A DNA stretch of 40,322 nucleotides from Acidobacteriota bacterium (GCA_026394075.1 JAPKYX010000248.1:1-40322), one strand, 5' to 3'. Counted from the stretch's first letter, positions 16,949 through 27,996 are shown. Translations and numbers: made by a program. The notes: generated by a model not told the origin, from the sequence alone.

Positions 16949-19900
16949 ATGTTTGTTCGCGCTCTACTCTTTCGGGTTCTCGCCCTTGTATGTCTGCCCG
17001 CGGTCCTGCTCGGCCAAGGTACGACGTCACGCATGACCGGTACGATTCTTGACTCAAGCGGTGCCGCGCTGGTCGGGGCGAAGGTGGTGCTGACCAATGA
17101 AGGCACCAACCAGAGTTTTTCGGTGACAACCAGTGAAGCCGGGGGCTACGCCTTTGAGGCCTTGCAGTCTGGTTCTTATGGTCTTCAAGTTGAGGCTCCC
17201 GGCTTCAAGAAGTTTCTGAGCAAGAACAACATCGTTGCCATCGGCCAGCCGACGACGTTGAACGTTCGCCTGGAAGTGGGCGACAACCTGCAAACCATTG
17301 AGGTGTCGGGCTCCTCGGAATTGGTGCAAACCTCCACCTCCGGCAATATTGGCAACGTCTTCAGTGACCGGGTGATCCGGGACTTGCCGATCGTCGGAAC
17401 CCGGGGCCGCAATCCGCTGGATCTGGTTACCCGTCAGCCGGGCGTCGTCTCCGGTGCCAATACCGGTGGCGGTGTGCACGTCAACGGGGCCCGGGATCGC
17501 GCCTGGAATTTCACCGTCGACGGCATCGACGCGAACGAGACCTCGGCGGGCGGCGGCAACTTCGCGCCCATCCGAGCCAACCCCGATTCGTTGGCGGAAT
17601 TTAAGGTTCTCACCAGCAACGCCACGGCCGAATATGGGCGTAACTCCGGTGGCCAGGTGGCGATGGTCACCCGGTCGGGCTCCAATGAGTTTCACGGGTC
17701 GGGCTTCTGGTTTTACCGGACGCCGCGTCTCAATGCCAACGAGTGGGAGTTCAACATCGACAACCTCCAGAAGCGCCAGTTTGTACAGAACATTTATGGC
17801 GGCTCGATTGGCGGACGCATCATTCGGGACAAGACGTTCTTTTTCGCCAACATGCAGCGCTTGACGGCCCGGGAGTCAGCGATCGTAGACCGGACGGTGT
17901 TTACCCAAACGGCTCGCCAAGGTATCTGGCGTTACAACCGTGGTGGAAGAAACCTTCCCTTCGGCGTGGCGGGCGGTATCGTCGATCGGGATGGCAACGT
18001 CGTGCCCGGCGCGAACATCGGCACCTACAACATCTTCCAAAACGACCCCGACCGTCTCGGCGCCAATCCCCGAGTGCGCGACCTGATCGCCTCGACACCG
18101 CTGCCGAACTTCTTCGATGGCGGAGATGGCTTGAATACGGCCATTTATCGCTTTGCCGCGCTGCAGAACGAATCGCAGAAGGACTTTACCGTTAAGGTCG
18201 ACCACATCATCAATTCCAGCAACACGGTGTTTGCCCGCGTTTCGTGGGGCGATCAGAATACTCTTTGTGATCGGGCCAACGGCGGGGCGCCGTTCTTTCC
18301 GGGGCAGGAGTGCATTGTCAATACGCTGCGGAATCCGCGTAACATGGCCTTTAATTGGCGGACCACTCCTACTTCCCGCTTGACCAATGAGTTGGTGGTG
18401 GGGCGTAACTTTTTTGCGTTCGACTTTCAAATACCCCAGAACGACTTAGCCGGAGTCTCGCTGGTCTCTCCGTCGGTTACCCTGCCGTTCACCGCAGACT
18501 TTGGCAACAAGCGGGAGCTGAATACCTGGCAGATGGTGAATACCACCTCCTACTTTCGCGGCAACCACACGTTCCGCTGGGGCACCAACATCCGGTTGGC
18601 TTCGCATACCGATGTGCGGGGATCGATTGGCGGCTCCAATTCCACCACCCAGGTTGACTTCAACCGGCTGATCAACACCGTGGCTCCGGACCGCTTTAAC
18701 CTGCCGGCCGACATCAACCAAGCGTTTGACCGCAATCCGCTGGAGTCCAATATCAATCTGCTGCTGGGCCGCGTCGGGACCATCTCCCGGGGGTTTGTGG
18801 CCGACGGAAGCCGTTTTGTGCCCGGCGTGTACAACTTCAAGGCCCACTTTAATGAATTCGATTTCTTCTTCCAGGACACCTGGAAGGTTCGCCGGAACGT
18901 GACGGTTGACCTGGGTCTCCGTTGGGAAGCGAAGATGGCCCCCACTTCTTCACCGGACGGCCGCCTGCGCCGCCCCAACCAGTTGGCCACCGCGGGTGCC
19001 GCCCCGTCCACCGCACTGCGCTGGGAGCAGGGTTCTCTCTACAAGAACGACATGAACAACTTTGCTCCGTCGGTGGGCATCGCCTGGGATCCCTTCGGCG
19101 ACGGCAAGACCTCTGTGCGCAGCAACTACCGCATGGCGTTTGACCGCATCAACACGTTCGTCTTGTCGAGCTCCATCTTCCAGAACCTGCCAGGTATCGT
19201 CCAGGGCCGCACCGAGCAGGCCTTTGGACAGAATGGCGGCCGCCTCCAAACCGTCCGGCCTCTGGAGCCACCCACCAATGATCCATCTACCTTCGCCCAG
19301 CCGCCCGCCTTTTCCCTCAACAACATCACCGTGGCCGACCCGGCCTTTGAAACGCCCCAGACTCACCAGTGGAGCCTCGGAATCCAGCGCCAAGTGGCCA
19401 AGAACACTGTTGTCGAGGTGAACTACATTGGCCGCCGCGCCCACAATCTCTTCGGTGCCTACAACTCCAACCAGGTGCAAACCACGCGCAACGGCTTCCT
19501 CGATGCTGTCCGGACCGTGCAGGGCGGCGGGCAGTCTCCCTTGATCAACCAGATCATGGGCCCGGATGCGCGCCGCAACGCGGTCGAAACGGGCTCCGAT
19601 GCCATGCGCCGCCTGTATGCCGCCGACTTGCGCAACAACGCGGCCGGCACCATCGCCAACGATTTGGGCCGCCGCACGGTAGCGGGTGGCCGCACGCAGA
19701 TTGAGGCGGCGGGCCTGCCCGCCAGCTTTTTCTTCCCATTCCCACAGTTTGCCGGGGGTTTGTTTGTCCTCGACTCGAATGACTTCTCCACTTACCACGG
19801 GCTCCAAATGCAGCTGGATCGCCGCTTTTCGAATGGCCTGACGTTCCAGGTGGCCTACACGTTTTCAAAGTCGCTCGATACCCGCAGCTTTGACCCGGCC

Positions 19901-20560
19901 TTTACCGTTGCCGCATCGGGCAATGCCCAGTCCGCGGCTTCCTCGCCGTTTGACATCAACAACCGGCGGTACAACTATGCCCCCAGCGACTTCGATCGTC
20001 GGCACGCGCTGCAGTCTTACTGGGTGTATGAATTGCCATTCGGTAAAGGAAAGCGGTTCGGGGCGGGCTCCGGTGCGGTCATGGACCGTTTGCTCGGGGG
20101 ATGGCAAGTGGCCGGCCTCTTCACGGCTCAGAGCGGCCGTCCCTTTACGGTGTTCTCCGGCTTCAACTCCGTGTTCAACACGGTCCAGTCCACCGGCGAT
20201 TGCGCCAACTGCCGCCGGGATTTTGGGAGCACCCGCGATGAGAACGGGTTGAAGTGGTTCTTCAGTCCGGAAGAGCGGGCGGCCTTTACGTCCGTGGCCG
20301 CGTTGGGGACCACCGGGTCAACCGGCCGCAATTTCTTCCGTGGGCCGATGGCTTTCAACATGGATATGTCCTTCAGTAAGCGCATCCGGGTAACCGAGAA
20401 GACCAACTTCGAGATTCGTGCGGACATGACCAACTTCACGAATACGCCGACGTTCGGCTTCCCCACCGCCACCGTCTCCTCCGCCGTCTTCGGCCGGATC
20501 CGCAACTCGGTCATCAGCGGCAGCCGTAAGGTTCAACTTGGGGCCAAGTTCAATTTCTGA
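16949..20560 (+). CDS. TonB-dependent receptor, Oar-like
   Basis: This 1203-residue protein has a signal peptide (FVRALLFRVLALVCLPAVLL, cleaved before GQGTTS), then a carboxypeptidase-regulatory domain (MTGTILDSSGAALVGAKVVL through SGSYGLQVEAPGFKKF), a plug domain (SLAEFKVLTSNATAEYGR, NSGGQVAMVTRSGSNEFHGS), and a large beta-barrel ending KVQLGAKFNF with terminal Phe. It should act in the outer membrane as a TonB-energised importer of an unknown, probably carbohydrate-type, substrate. I chose ATG 16949 because the signal peptide begins there and TATACT sits 8 nt upstream; the longer frame from 16772 adds 59 implausible residues. The DUF1080 gene follows after 108 bp, which fits a carbohydrate-use context without proving an operon. 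Confidence 0.94.
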   Translation: MFVRALLFRVLALVCLPAVLLGQGTTSRMTGTILDSSGAALVGAKVVLTNEGTNQSFSVTTSEAGGYAFEALQSGSYGLQVEAPGFKKFLSKNNIVAIGQPTTLNVRLEVGDNLQTIEVSGSSELVQTSTSGNIGNVFSDRVIRDLPIVGTRGRNPLDLVTRQPGVVSGANTGGGVHVNGARDRAWNFTVDGIDANETSAGGGNFAPIRANPDSLAEFKVLTSNATAEYGRNSGGQVAMVTRSGSNEFHGSGFWFYRTPRLNANEWEFNIDNLQKRQFVQNIYGGSIGGRIIRDKTFFFANMQRLTARESAIVDRTVFTQTARQGIWRYNRGGRNLPFGVAGGIVDRDGNVVPGANIGTYNIFQNDPDRLGANPRVRDLIASTPLPNFFDGGDGLNTAIYRFAALQNESQKDFTVKVDHIINSSNTVFARVSWGDQNTLCDRANGGAPFFPGQECIVNTLRNPRNMAFNWRTTPTSRLTNELVVGRNFFAFDFQIPQNDLAGVSLVSPSVTLPFTADFGNKRELNTWQMVNTTSYFRGNHTFRWGTNIRLASHTDVRGSIGGSNSTTQVDFNRLINTVAPDRFNLPADINQAFDRNPLESNINLLLGRVGTISRGFVADGSRFVPGVYNFKAHFNEFDFFFQDTWKVRRNVTVDLGLRWEAKMAPTSSPDGRLRRPNQLATAGAAPSTALRWEQGSLYKNDMNNFAPSVGIAWDPFGDGKTSVRSNYRMAFDRINTFVLSSSIFQNLPGIVQGRTEQAFGQNGGRLQTVRPLEPPTNDPSTFAQPPAFSLNNITVADPAFETPQTHQWSLGIQRQVAKNTVVEVNYIGRRAHNLFGAYNSNQVQTTRNGFLDAVRTVQGGGQSPLINQIMGPDARRNAVETGSDAMRRLYAADLRNNAAGTIANDLGRRTVAGGRTQIEAAGLPASFFFPFPQFAGGLFVLDSNDFSTYHGLQMQLDRRFSNGLTFQVAYTFSKSLDTRSFDPAFTVAASGNAQSAASSPFDINNRRYNYAPSDFDRRHALQSYWVYELPFGKGKRFGAGSGAVMDRLLGGWQVAGLFTAQSGRPFTVFSGFNSVFNTVQSTGDCANCRRDFGSTRDENGLKWFFSPEERAAFTSVAALGTTGSTGRNFFRGPMAFNMDMSFSKRIRVTEKTNFEIRADMTNFTNTPTFGFPTATVSSAVFGRIRNSVISGSRKVQLGAKFNF

Positions 20561-20600
20561 TCGGCTTCGTGACGGGGCCATTCAGAGCGTAGCCGCCAGG

Positions 20601-20616
20601 CGGTTGGTGCTAACCG
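20601..20616 (+). terminator. Weak hairpin after TonB receptor
   Basis: CGGTT-ggtgct-AACCG, extended by the flanking GGCGG and GGCCGCC, lies 40 nt after the receptor stop codon without a T-tract. It could slow or partly stop transcription before the DUF1080 gene. Confidence 0.35.
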
Positions 20617-20651
20617 GCCGCCACAAGGCAGCGACGGCGGCCCGAATGCAA

Positions 20652-20657
20652 TATCAT
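20652..20657 (+). promoter_or_regulatory. -10-like TATCAT upstream of the DUF1080 gene
   Basis: TATCAT lies 11 nt before ATG 20669, which would give a leader of only a few nucleotides. No Shine-Dalgarno is seen. Confidence 0.4.
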
Positions 20658-20668
20658 CAGAGTCTTCC

Positions 20669-21478
20669 ATGCACCTTCTCCGCCTCACAATTTATTCCGT
20701 TCTCTTCTCCCTGGTCGCCTTCGGCCAGACCGCCATCACGCCTGCTCGCAAGACGGCCCTCTTCAACGGCAAGAACCTGAACGGCTGGTATCCCTGGATC
20801 AAGGGGGAGGGGCGGACGGATACGAGCAAAGTTTTCACCGTCAGCAAGGGCATCATCCACATCTCCGGCGAAAAATGGGGTGGCATTGCTACCAATCAGG
20901 AGTTCAAGGATTATCACCTGGTGGTCGAATGGCGCTGGGGGACCAAGACGTGGGGCGATCGTGAAAAGCGGACGCGCGACAGCGGCATCCTGATCCATGC
21001 CGTGGGCGAAGACGGCATGGCCAGCAATGGGACGTGGCTGGAATCGCTGGAGTCCCAGATCATTGAGGGCGGCACGGGCGACGTCCTGTTTGTGGCGGGA
21101 AAGAACAAGCCCACCGGGTCCGCGAAGATTCGCGAGCTCGGCAAAGAGATCTACTGGGACCCCAACGGCACGCCCACCGACAACATCACCAAGCGCCTCG
21201 ATTGGTGGGGCCGGTCGCCCAATTGGAAAGACGAACTGGGGTTCCGTGGCCCGGATGACGTCGAGAAGCCAGTCGGCGAATGGAACCGCCAGGAGATCTA
21301 TGCCGACGGTGACAAGCTGGCCTATGTGCTGAACGGCCGCCTGGTGAACCAGGCCTACAACCTGTCGCACCGCCAAGGCAAGATCCAGATTCAATCGGAA
21401 GGCGCGGAGATCTTCGTGCGCAAGGTAGAGCTTCAGCCACTCAAGTCCGCACCGCCCATTCCTGCGTTCCGCCGTTAA
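20669..21478 (+). CDS. DUF1080 (3-keto-disaccharide hydrolase-like) secreted protein
   Basis: This 269-residue protein has a signal peptide (MHLLRLTIYSVLFSLVAFGQ) and one DUF1080 beta-jelly-roll domain over the rest. Family hallmarks are TALFNGKNLNGWYPW near the start, GIIHISGEKWGGIATNQEFK, DYHLVVEWRWG, RDSGILIHAVGEDG, SLESQIIEGGTGD and a closing IQIQSEGAEIFVRKVEL. The fold is concanavalin-like, and family members have been assigned 3-keto-disaccharide hydrolase activity, so periplasmic glycan or glycoside breakdown is likely; the substrate is unknown. It may serve the upstream TonB receptor. The 139-bp structured repeat follows 4 bp after its stop codon. Confidence 0.9.
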   Translation: MHLLRLTIYSVLFSLVAFGQTAITPARKTALFNGKNLNGWYPWIKGEGRTDTSKVFTVSKGIIHISGEKWGGIATNQEFKDYHLVVEWRWGTKTWGDREKRTRDSGILIHAVGEDGMASNGTWLESLESQIIEGGTGDVLFVAGKNKPTGSAKIRELGKEIYWDPNGTPTDNITKRLDWWGRSPNWKDELGFRGPDDVEKPVGEWNRQEIYADGDKLAYVLNGRLVNQAYNLSHRQGKIQIQSEGAEIFVRKVELQPLKSAPPIPAFRR

Positions 21479-21482
21479 ATCA

Positions 21483-21621
21483 AGGTGGCGCAGGCTGTCA
21501 GCCTGCAGCGGGACCTTCAGTCCCGCCCGCTGGAGTGCTGCCGTGGAGCAAAACCTTCACCCTTCCTCCGCCTCCCAGGGCGGAATGAATTCCGCCTGCA
21601 GGCTGACAGCCTGCGCCACCT
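21483..21621. repeat. 139-bp inverted-repeat element with five nested hairpins
   Basis: The two ends are perfect 25-bp inverted repeats (21483-21507 and 21597-21621; the left one begins AGGTGGCGCAGGCTG). Each end is itself a small palindrome (GCAGGCT-gtc-AGCCTGC and GCAGGCT-gac-AGCCTGC). Between them lie GCGGGAC-cttca-GTCCCGC (21508-21526) and GGCGGAAT-ga-ATTCCGCC (21579-21596). No target-site duplication is obvious and no protein is encoded. It resembles a REP/BIME-type or MITE-like intergenic element, and could also act as a terminator for the DUF1080 gene. Confidence 0.8.
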
Positions 21622-21657
21622 GGGATTTCCCCATGAGTGGCCGCGACCGCCCCGCTG

Positions 21658-21663
21658 TATCAT
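21658..21663 (+). promoter_or_regulatory. -10-like TATCAT upstream of the DUF1592 gene
   Basis: TATCAT lies 60 nt before ATG 21724, just outside the repeat element. It would give a short leader rather than a leaderless message. No -35 is evident. Confidence 0.3.
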
Positions 21664-21723
21664 CGTTGAGTAGTCGCTCCCGCAGGCCGGAGCGTGCTGT
21701 GGCAGCGGCTTCCGATCACTTCT

Positions 21724-24700
21724 ATGCGTCACAAGAATCTTCGATTCAGGTTCCCGATCATCGGCTTGGCGGCCTTTGCGTTGCTCGTCTTGGCCTGGCC
21801 TGACCGGCCATCGGCAGCGCAGGCGAACCAGGCCAGCCCCGCCGCGCCCAACGCGGCCTTTGATCAGCACATCAAACCGTTCCTGAATCAGCATTGCCAA
21901 AAGTGCCACAACGCTGATTCGGCGACGGCTGGCGTGCGCGTGGACCACCTGGATGCATCGCTGGACGACAAGCACATCCGCCTGTGGGAAGGCATTCGCC
22001 ACCGCGTCCAGGACGGCACCATGCCGCCCAAAGGGCTGCCGCAGCCCGACGCCGCGGAGCGCCAGCGGATGGTGGCCTGGATTGATGCCAATCTGGAAAC
22101 CGCGCGTCTGCGCCCGGCCCCAAAGAACGGCCTAGTCCGCCGGTTGACCGTGGCGCAATACCGCAATACCTTGCGCGAACTGCTGAACCTGGAAGACGAC
22201 CTCACCGAGATCCTGCCGCCGGACGCGCTCTCGCGCGAAGGCTTCTTGAACCACAAAGACTCGCTGCAGCTGTCGCCGCTGCTGATGGAGACCTATCTCG
22301 AGATCGCCGAAGAGGCGCTGAACCGCTCCATTGTTGATCCCAAAGTGCCGCCCAAGGTTCAGAACTTCCGCGTCGACCTGGGTGCCGGCGTCAACCCGGC
22401 TCCGCTGCATGAGGAGCTGATCCTGGGTGCCAATAGCCACCTGCTCGAAAACAAGGACGTGCTGGTGACGCAACTGAAGCCTACCAAGCCGTTCCCCTTT
22501 GAGCCGTTCTACATGCAGACCAAGTACCGCTTTATTGAGGGCTACCAGGGTAACGACACCGTCCGCGACTGGCGCGAGTACGACAGCATCTACCATTCGG
22601 TCTTCGCCTGCATGCGTGGCAGCATGGGCTATCCCAAGGGCCGCGCGTATTCCACCGTGCCGGAAGGGCTGCTGCTGCGCCCGGCGATTCCCAATGAAGA
22701 GATGTTTGACGGCGATGGTACCTATGGCCCCAAGGCCAACTTCAAGATCTCTCTCCGCGAACTGCCGGACAACGGGCGGTTCCGTATTACCGTCACCGCC
22801 GCCCGCTACAACGACGGCCTGCTGCTTGATACCGGGGCCGCTGCGCTCGACCGTCCGGAATCGATCACGGCGCTCGATCTCACTGCCCCGCACACCGTCA
22901 CGGTGCCCAAGGCCGGTCTCTATCAGGTGGACCTCTATCCCACCGCCCGCCCCACTCTGCCGTCGCCCGATGCCTCGCGGTTGAATGAGGCGCTGGCCGC
23001 TTCGTGGCTGGTGGGTGGCCCGAACAACCTGGACGGCAAGCTAAAGGGCAAAGCCCAGATTGCCCAGTCGCCTTTAGGCCCGGCGCTCTCACTTACCGAG
23101 GACAACGACGCGGCCGTGATCCCGCGCGACAGCACGGTCAGCGTCGGCACGGGCGACTTCACGGTGGCCGCCTGGATCAACCCCAAGCAACTGCGCCGCG
23201 CCGGCATCGTCAGTTCCGGTGGCTATGGCTATGTCCAGGGCTGGACCTTCGCCATGGCCGGCAACAACGGAGCCTTACGCCTGGAAACGTTAGGCCCCGA
23301 TTATCTAACCAACGGCATCATCACCTCACAAGCGGGCGTACTGCGCGAGAATTCCTGGCAGCATGTCGCCGCCGTGGTTCGCCGTGGCCAGAAGGAAGCC
23401 TGGCTCTACGTGGATGGCTACCCGGTGGCCAAAGGCGAAGTGCGCGGCGAGAATCTGGATAACCCGAAGCTGAACATCCACCTGGGCCAGGTGAGCAACG
23501 GAGCCTCATTCCGGGGCGATCTGGGCCAGGTCCGGCTCTATCGCCGGGCGCTGGGTGAGGCGGAGATCCAAGCTCTGGTGGAACCGGGCCGCCGCTTTGC
23601 GCAGGCCCCGCCGCCCGAAAAGCCCCAGTCGCTGGTCCTCACGTTGGGCCAGCGCGAATTCTCGGGCACGCTGCAGCAGCCGGCGTTTGTCGCGCTGCGT
23701 TTGCCCGCTGGTCCGCTGGCGATTAGTGCGCAGTATGGCGGCGTTACGCCGCTGGATCGCGTCGTGCTGACCCCGCTTGATCCGGCCAGCGATACGGCGC
23801 GCCGGCTGTTGGCCCTGGAGAAGCGGGCCCCCAAGTTAGGCGTGCAACTCGGCCTGCGTCGCGATTGCGGCAGTACCTTTTCCCCGGTGGGCGCACCCCA
23901 GACCGTGTCCGCCGACAAGCTGACGCGCTACTTCTTTGAAGGCGCCATCCGCAACTTCCCGAGCCCCGATGTCGAAAAGGACAACGTCAACTACCTGGCC
24001 GGCTTCCGAGAGATCGCGGTCCGCAGTGAGTACACCGATGGCCGCGATATGCCGCGGATGCTGGTCCGGTCCGTCGAGTTTGAAGGGCCGTTCTATCAGG
24101 CCTGGCCACCGCCAGCGCACAAGAGCATCTTCATCGAATCCACGCAGAAGCCGGGTTCGCTGGCCTATGCTCGCGAGATTCTCCGCTCGTTCGCGACGCG
24201 CGCCTATCGGCGCCCCGTGACGGCAATGGAAGAAGCGGCGCTGATGTCGATCTTTGAAAAGTCCTTCGCAGCAAAAGCCGACTTCCGCGGCGCCATCAAG
24301 GATGCGCTGCAAGTGGTGCTGACGTCGCCGCAGTTTCTGCTGCTGGTGGAATCAAGCAAGACGCCCGCTCCGGAGCCGGTCAGCGATTTCGAGCTGGCCT
24401 CCAAGCTCTCCTACTTTCTGTGGAACGGCCCGCCGGATCGCGCGACGTTGCGCCTGGCCGCCGCCGGCACCTTGCGAACGCAGCTGGACGCCGAGGTCAC
24501 CCGCCTGATGGCCGACCCGCGCTTCTCGCGCTTTGTCCAGGAGTTCGCCTCCCAGTGGCTCTCGACCGACAAGTTTCAGGTGCTGGAGCCAGACCGCAAG
24601 CAGTTCCCCAAGCTCACCCGGTACGCCAAGACGCAGCTCCGCCAGGAACCGGTCGAGTTTGTCCGTTACCTGATGAAGCAGAACTTGCCGGTGCGCAACC

Positions 24701-25362
24701 TGATCGACTCAGACTTTGTGGTCGCCAACGAAACCGTGGCCAACTACTACGACCTGGGCGCGAAAACCGAAAGCGGACTCGACTTTGTGGCCATTCCCCG
24801 TGGTCGTCCCGAACTGGGTGGCGTGTTGACGCAGGCCGCCATCATGGCCGGCCTTTCCGATGGCCGCGAATCGAACCCCGTCAAGCGCGGAGCCTGGCTG
24901 GCCCGCAAGATCATCGCGGAGCCGCCGCCGGATCCGCCGCCCAACGTCCCGGCCTTGAAGGAAAGCGCTGGCCTCACCCTGCGCCAGCGCATTGAGCAGC
25001 ACCGCGACAATGCCGGCTGCCGCCAGTGTCACGCCAAGATCGACCCCTGGGGTATCGCCTTCGAAGAGTTCGACGCCGGTGGCCGGATGAAGACCAAGAA
25101 GGTGGACGCCCGCTCGACGCTGCCCGACAAAACCGAAGTGGCCGGCATTGACGACCTGAAGCGCTACTTGGGCCAGGACCGCATTGATCAAGTGGCCTTC
25201 AGCGTCTTGAAGCATCTGGCTACCTACGCGAACGGCCGCAGCCTCACCTACCAGGAGTCCAGCTTTCTGAAGCAGGACAGCCAGAAGCTGCGTGCCCAAG
25301 GCTACCGGATGCAGGACCTGATCCGATATGTTGTCCAGAGCAAATCGTTCCTGGAAAAATAG
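21724..25362 (+). CDS. DUF1587/DUF1592-type planctomycete cytochrome protein with LamG-like insert
   Basis: This 1212-residue exported protein begins with a signal anchor ([16 protein letters not shown] after basic residues). In order: a cytochrome c-like domain with CQKCH at 58-62 ([20 protein letters not shown]); DUF1587 (~135-205, [20 protein letters not shown]); a long linker; a concanavalin/LamG-like domain (~430-620, [33 protein letters not shown]); DUF1595 ([20 protein letters not shown]); DUF1592 ([17 protein letters not shown]); DUF1588 with a second CxxCH, CRQCH at 1099-1103; and DUF1585 at the C-terminus ([16 protein letters not shown]). Such proteins are thought to be periplasmic redox or degradation enzymes, function unproven. 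ATG 21724 is preferred over GTG 21694 because it starts the basic-then-hydrophobic signal. The DUF1552 partner follows after 45 bp. Confidence 0.93.
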   Translation: MRHKNLRFRFPIIGLAAFALLVLAWPDRPSAAQANQASPAAPNAAFDQHIKPFLNQHCQKCHNADSATAGVRVDHLDASLDDKHIRLWEGIRHRVQDGTMPPKGLPQPDAAERQRMVAWIDANLETARLRPAPKNGLVRRLTVAQYRNTLRELLNLEDDLTEILPPDALSREGFLNHKDSLQLSPLLMETYLEIAEEALNRSIVDPKVPPKVQNFRVDLGAGVNPAPLHEELILGANSHLLENKDVLVTQLKPTKPFPFEPFYMQTKYRFIEGYQGNDTVRDWREYDSIYHSVFACMRGSMGYPKGRAYSTVPEGLLLRPAIPNEEMFDGDGTYGPKANFKISLRELPDNGRFRITVTAARYNDGLLLDTGAAALDRPESITALDLTAPHTVTVPKAGLYQVDLYPTARPTLPSPDASRLNEALAASWLVGGPNNLDGKLKGKAQIAQSPLGPALSLTEDNDAAVIPRDSTVSVGTGDFTVAAWINPKQLRRAGIVSSGGYGYVQGWTFAMAGNNGALRLETLGPDYLTNGIITSQAGVLRENSWQHVAAVVRRGQKEAWLYVDGYPVAKGEVRGENLDNPKLNIHLGQVSNGASFRGDLGQVRLYRRALGEAEIQALVEPGRRFAQAPPPEKPQSLVLTLGQREFSGTLQQPAFVALRLPAGPLAISAQYGGVTPLDRVVLTPLDPASDTARRLLALEKRAPKLGVQLGLRRDCGSTFSPVGAPQTVSADKLTRYFFEGAIRNFPSPDVEKDNVNYLAGFREIAVRSEYTDGRDMPRMLVRSVEFEGPFYQAWPPPAHKSIFIESTQKPGSLAYAREILRSFATRAYRRPVTAMEEAALMSIFEKSFAAKADFRGAIKDALQVVLTSPQFLLLVESSKTPAPEPVSDFELASKLSYFLWNGPPDRATLRLAAAGTLRTQLDAEVTRLMADPRFSRFVQEFASQWLSTDKFQVLEPDRKQFPKLTRYAKTQLRQEPVEFVRYLMKQNLPVRNLIDSDFVVANETVANYYDLGAKTESGLDFVAIPRGRPELGGVLTQAAIMAGLSDGRESNPVKRGAWLARKIIAEPPPDPPPNVPALKESAGLTLRQRIEQHRDNAGCRQCHAKIDPWGIAFEEFDAGGRMKTKKVDARSTLPDKTEVAGIDDLKRYLGQDRIDQVAFSVLKHLATYANGRSLTYQESSFLKQDSQKLRAQGYRMQDLIRYVVQSKSFLEK

Positions 25363-25407
25363 CGGTCGAGAAAATAGTAAGCTACTAGCAATACCCGGAG
25401 ATATCAG

Positions 25408-26748
<1,341 letters not shown>

Positions 26749-26802
26749 GCCGGCGCGTCGCCCTTAAAAATCAGAACTGCCTCAAATGAAGGCTCAGCCG
26801 TT

Positions 26803-26943
26803 CCGAGCCGCGACCAGCAGGAGCGGGCTGGCTCTCCGGGCGCGCCTTCTCCTCGGCTGACGGCCAACTTTCATCCGGGAGCTTACACCGATGGGCAAAA
26901 CTAACCTCGCCGGAATAGACCCCTCCTGCTGGTCGGGGCTCGG
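26803..26943. repeat. Long imperfect inverted repeat between convergent genes
   Basis: The left arm 26803-26827 (CCGAGCCGCGACCAGCAGGA and 5 more bases) is complementary to 26920-26943 with one mismatch and one gap. Pairing continues outward with indels to about 26791 and 26954. The ~92-bp centre (26828-26919) holds no gene. The arms resemble blocks at 12725-12789, so this looks like an intergenic palindromic repeat family. It lies between the DUF1552 gene and the convergent hydrolase gene, where it could also stop transcription in both directions. Confidence 0.75.
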
Positions 26944-26951
26944 ACTGAGGC

Positions 26952-27944
26952 CTAGGCAGCCATCAGCGTAGTCACGAACAGCAGACTCATGGCACCCCCG
27001 CGCGGATCGATGCCGCGGATGGCCCGGCGGCGGAGATAGTCGTCGAGTGTCGGCTGCTTGCCGGTCGATTCGCATACATCCACCAGCTCGCCCATCGGTG
27101 ACGTGCGTCCCTCAATTGCCTCCCACGCTTTGGCGATGAGTGGGCGATACGTGGGCGCGGGCAAAAAGCCGTGCTGCACGCCAAGCTGCCAGGCGGTGCC
27201 GATCATCGCTGTCGCGGAGTATTCAAGATACGCCGTCGGATGGTCCACCACTTGCCGCCACAGGCCGCTCGAATCCTGGTGGCGGGCCAGGGCTTTCGAC
27301 AAGTTCAAAAAAGCAGCGCGCAGTATCGCATGGCTGGGCTGAGCCGGAGGCGTTGCCGTTAAGGCCCAGGCCAGCCCCAGCGCCGGGAACGCATTGCCCC
27401 GGCCCCAGGCCGCCTCGCACAACGGCGAATGCCGGTAGAGCCCATCGGGCCGCAAGCAGAGCTTCTCCATGAACTGGAAGTGCCGCAGCAGCAGATCAAA
27501 GTAGCGCTGCTCGCCGGTCAGTTGCCCCGCCTTGGCCAGCAGCGGGCAGGCCATAAAGACGGCATCGCTCATCTCGTTGTGCAGCGGCATGGCGGGCAGG
27601 GGCGATCCATTGGCATTGAACCCCAAGTCTGCCGCTGCCCGCACGCGGGCCAGATACCGCGGGTCGCGGGTGCGTTCGTACAGGTCAGCAAACAGCAGGT
27701 GTCCGGCCAAGTGGCTGCCGGTGGCCTTGGCCAAGCTGTCCTTGGTGCCATCCACCCACGGCTCAGCGATCCGCCGCACATCATCGAGCGCACCCAGCCG
27801 CAGCCGACCCATCAGGGCGACGGCGGGGATGTAGACGGCCTCGTCGAGCGCGTGTCCATAGGGCACCGCCAACTGCTCCGCCAGCGCGCGCGGCGTCCGG
27901 CGGCGAGGTGCAAATATGGCTTGGATTAAGGTACGGCGCAGCAT
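26952..27944 (-). CDS. Glycoside hydrolase family 88/105-like protein
   Basis: This 330-residue protein has the (alpha/alpha)6-barrel signatures of unsaturated rhamnogalacturonyl/glucuronyl hydrolases: Asp127 in HNEMSDAVFMACPLLAK, a YRHSP segment at 170, AAWGRGNAFPALGLAWAL at 178-195 (the family's WGRGN motif), then SSGLWRQVVDHP and YLEYSATAMIGTAW. The family removes delta-4,5-unsaturated uronic acids from oligosaccharides made by polysaccharide lyases. No signal peptide is evident, so it is probably cytoplasmic. The length is somewhat short for the family (usually about 350-380), and the N-terminal ~25 residues are Arg-rich. A TACACT box lies 10 nt upstream on the minus strand. It diverges from the metallo-beta-lactamase-fold gene across 52 bp. 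The exact substrate is uncertain. Confidence 0.82.
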   Translation of the reverse strand: MLRRTLIQAIFAPRRRTPRALAEQLAVPYGHALDEAVYIPAVALMGRLRLGALDDVRRIAEPWVDGTKDSLAKATGSHLAGHLLFADLYERTRDPRYLARVRAAADLGFNANGSPLPAMPLHNEMSDAVFMACPLLAKAGQLTGEQRYFDLLLRHFQFMEKLCLRPDGLYRHSPLCEAAWGRGNAFPALGLAWALTATPPAQPSHAILRAAFLNLSKALARHQDSSGLWRQVVDHPTAYLEYSATAMIGTAWQLGVQHGFLPAPTYRPLIAKAWEAIEGRTSPMGELVDVCESTGKQPTLDDYLRRRAIRGIDPRGGAMSLLFVTTLMAA

Positions 27945-27954
27945 CGCGCCGACG

Positions 27955-27960
27955 AGTGTA
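27955..27960 (-). promoter_or_regulatory. -10-like TACACT of the GH88/105-like gene
   Basis: On the minus strand TACACT lies 10 nt before the ATG at 27944, giving a very short leader. It faces the opposite-strand promoter at 27983 across a 52-bp divergent region. Confidence 0.4.
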
Positions 27961-27982
27961 CCGCGATGGGCCCTTCAACCGC

Positions 27983-27988
27983 TAAGAT
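27983..27988 (+). promoter_or_regulatory. -10-like TAAGAT for a probable leaderless start
   Basis: TAAGAT lies 8 nt before ATG 27997, with an A-rich spacer (CAAAAAAC) and no Shine-Dalgarno. Confidence 0.4.
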
Positions 27989-27996
27989 CAAAAAAC

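Noticed and set aside
18950-19807. 285-codon minus-strand frame
   Set aside because: It is antisense to the barrel of the second TonB receptor, with shadow-type composition.
27916-27996. N-terminal extension of the lactamase-fold gene
   Set aside because: It overlaps the divergent gene's start and precedes a proper signal peptide at 27997.
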